DNA of 64,000 nucleotides from Ampullaceana balthica (lineage: Eukaryota; Mollusca; Gastropoda; Lymnaeidae): contig CALYLW010000017.1 of NCBI GenBank assembly GCA_944989445.1, positions 506,001-570,000 on the forward strand. Reading direction: 5' to 3'. Numbering within the stretch: position 1 is the stretch's first letter; each line of letters begins with the position of its first letter. The position numbers and the translations under genes are program-made. The notes beneath the pieces are model-generated. The model was not told where the DNA came from and did not search any database. It worked only from the letters and a program-made list of their open reading frames with translations. Shown one piece after another: positions 62,018 to 64,000 of this stretch.

Positions 62018-63888
62018 CAGTGGTTCCTAACCTTTTGGGGTCCATGCACCCCTTTAGATGTCCAAAAAAGTTCATGCACCCCCTCATGAAACTTGCAGAA
62101 AATGCATAATAATCTGTTTATTTTAGGAACACAACAGTTTTGACAATAGGCAACAGGGAATTTAGTGAGAGATCTGCTGCTTCTTATGATCAATCGGCGA
62201 TTTAAATCTGGGTACTGTTTTTGACAAAGCAACTCTCATGTCATCCTCTGCATTCCTGTTTATTTTAGGAACACAACAGTTTTGACAATAGGCAACAGGG
62301 AATCTTGGCTAGTTGTGGGTAGGAATCTAGCTGGGCGCACCAAAATTCAATCAAGGTATTGCAACTGACGGCGCTCCTCAGTACTTCTCTTGTTCTCAAA
62401 TCAATCAGGTCATCTTTAGCTAGGTCACTGTCATCAATGTTGTCCAAGTCACAAAGAAAAGGATTGCGAATCCAAAGGTCTTTCCTAGCAATGTCTTGAC
62501 AGAAATACCCATCAAAGGACCGTTGCAATGTTGAAAGGTGCTATGAAATTTCCCCTTTGATGTTGTCAGGCAGTGATCCCTCAGTGCTTCATCCTGAAGC
62601 AGATATTACAACTTCATCCAAGAGTGGAAAGTTGGCCAAGTTGGACTTTTCTAGTCATCGTTGGAATAGTGGCAGTTTTTAAGGAAGGCTTGCAATCTCT
62701 CAGTAACATCCATTGCAGTCACAGCAGGTCCTTGGAGAGATGTGTTCAACTCATTCAAGATGGAGAAGATGTCAGCCAGGTATGCCAAGTAATGAATGGA
62801 ATTTGGACAGTCAAACTTATCAGCAAGGTCACTCTCTTTTTCTTGCAAGAAAATGGCAAACTCCACTTTCAGTTCTACTAACCGAGAAAGTATCCGTCCC
62901 CTGGACAATTAGCGAACCTCAGTGTGGTAGAGCAGAACTTCATGCTCAGAGCCCACCTCCTGACAGAACAACATGAAGAGGCGGTGGTTCAAGGCATGTG
63001 AGCGGATTAAATTTACAACTTGGACTGCAGTAGAAGGAACTGACTTCAAGGTTGGAGGTAGAGTTTTGCATGTCAAGACCTGACGATGAAGAATACAGTG
63101 TGTAGTGACAATATCTGGAACTTCTTTCTTTACCAGTGCTGAAAATCCTGACTTATTACCGAGCATGGAGGGAGCACCACCTGTAAAAATTGAAGAAATT
63201 CTTGAAGTCCAGTCAAACTGGTTTTCATTGAAAAATGCCCTGACTAGCTGCATCACATCAGCAGCTTTGGTAGTAGCTAGGAGTGGCATACAAAAGAGAA
63301 ATTCCTCCTTCAGCAATCCACTGTGAACATATCTCACAAATACAAGAATCTGACTGCATTGTGCTACATCAGTGGATTCATCCAGCTGCATGCTAAATGG
63401 AAAAGGACTGCTTCTCATCTCGCGCAAGACTTGATCCAGAATGTCTGCAGCCATGTCACTAATCTTGGAATGAATAGTGTCATTGGACAAAGGGACTTTC
63501 TCAACCTGCTTCCTCTGCTAGTGACCACACATCAGTTCCACCATCTCCAGAGCAAAAGGCTTCACCAAAGTTTCTCCAATGGTGTGGGGCTTCTTGTTCT
63601 TTGCAATAAGATATGCAACCTTGAAGATGCCTCCAGTACAGGTTTCTGTGACAAAGAAAATCCAAGCTTGGGCAAGGTGGGATGGACTTTCTCCAAGTGC
63701 TCTCGGAGTCTAACAGGCTTCATGTTGTCATTGCACAAGATTTTTCCACAGAGGAAGCACGAAATTCCGAGGAACACGTAGAGCGAACCGTTCATTTTGC
63801 GAAAAAGTTTTTCCGTCAATTTTTGACATGCGCAGAAAGAGTATCGCCTATCAAAAAGGTTGAATATGGGTGCCATTTGACGCGGCAT
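62018..63888 (-). pseudogene. hAT transposase (BED finger, ZBED/Buster-like), broken copy reaching the window edge
   Basis: On the minus strand: a BED zinc finger CFLCGKILCNDNMKPVRLRE and HLEKVHP (63562-63888), then LSNDTIHSKISDMAADILDQ-type sequence with SMQLDESTDVA, THCILHR and LLYHTEVR (62909-63490), an in-frame TAA where a tryptophan is usual (62906-62908), LSRGRILSRL...LAYLADIFSILNELN (62651-62905) and the C-terminal dimer region LIEFWCAQLDSYPQLAK (62265-62528). The tail AEDDMRVALSKTVPRFKS lies at about 62180-62240. The left end CAGTGGTTCCTAACC at 62018 is a hAT-type terminus. The right terminus is not in the window. Frameshifts and the stop make it inactive. Confidence 0.8.
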
Positions 63889-64000
63889 GCCTTGCTTATG
63901 GTTTACATTTTCAGATTATCAGTTTTTCTTCTCTTCTTTTCCTTCTTTTTTTTACCTTCCTCTTTTTCTTTTTTTTTACCTTCCTCTTTTTCTTTTTTTT
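63889..64000. other. Polypyrimidine stretch at the right edge
   Basis: T/C-rich low-complexity DNA with a repeated ttaccttcctctttttcttt unit. No gene. Confidence 0.7.

Noticed and set aside
62573..63781. Plus-strand ORFs at the right end (102, 87, 73 and 152 codons)
   Set aside because: They are antisense shadows of the hAT transposase, whose minus-strand motifs are unambiguous.

Overview
This window is nuclear DNA of an animal. It is A+T-rich, its genes are split by many GT-AG introns, and transposable elements (TEs) of at least eight kinds fill the space between exons. The gene content suggests a bilaterian invertebrate, probably a mollusc or other lophotrochozoan. That is an inference from protein and repeat style, not from a database match.

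Two host genes are divergently oriented. On the minus strand, 19209 to 2037, lie twelve coding exons (497 codons, phases consistent throughout) of TAF6L, the TAF6-like histone-fold and HEAT-repeat scaffold subunit of the SAGA/PCAF acetyltransferase complex. Its C-terminal end is not resolved. On the plus strand, 45671 to 61088, lie thirteen coding exons (719 codons) of mitochondrial pyruvate carboxylase. They cover the presequence, the whole biotin carboxylase domain and the start of the carboxyltransferase domain. The remaining carboxyltransferase, allosteric and biotin-carrier parts must lie to the right of the window. One exon is a 15-nt in-frame microexon in the linker between the two catalytic domains. 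The two genes have unrelated jobs (chromatin and anaplerosis), and nothing here links them beyond adjacency.

The 26 kb between the genes is non-coding apart from transposons. The main one is a Helitron with an uninterrupted 1520-codon Rep/helicase gene (32465-37027) and a hairpin plus CTAG 3' terminus at 37170. Left of it is a block (28691-31627) bounded by two oppositely oriented Helitron 5' ends, containing duplicated modules and a 137-bp palindrome. Other Helitron copies without genes lie at 13583-13840, 52073-52527 and 55054-56807.

Other mobile DNA: a non-LTR retrotransposon tail (left edge); three pogo-like terminal-inverted-repeat (TIR) elements in TAF6L introns, some with nested insertions; PIF/Harbinger-like miniature elements with 3-bp target duplications; four hAT-like miniature elements with 8-bp duplications; a TTAA-flanked piggyBac-like remnant; a decayed mariner transposase; a decayed BED-finger hAT transposase (right edge); tRNA-headed SINEs; Penelope-like fragments (a GIY-YIG piece and a 3' end carrying hammerhead-ribozyme-like core motifs); a four-copy unclassified repeat; and several minisatellites. 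No rRNA, CRISPR array or prokaryotic operon was seen.
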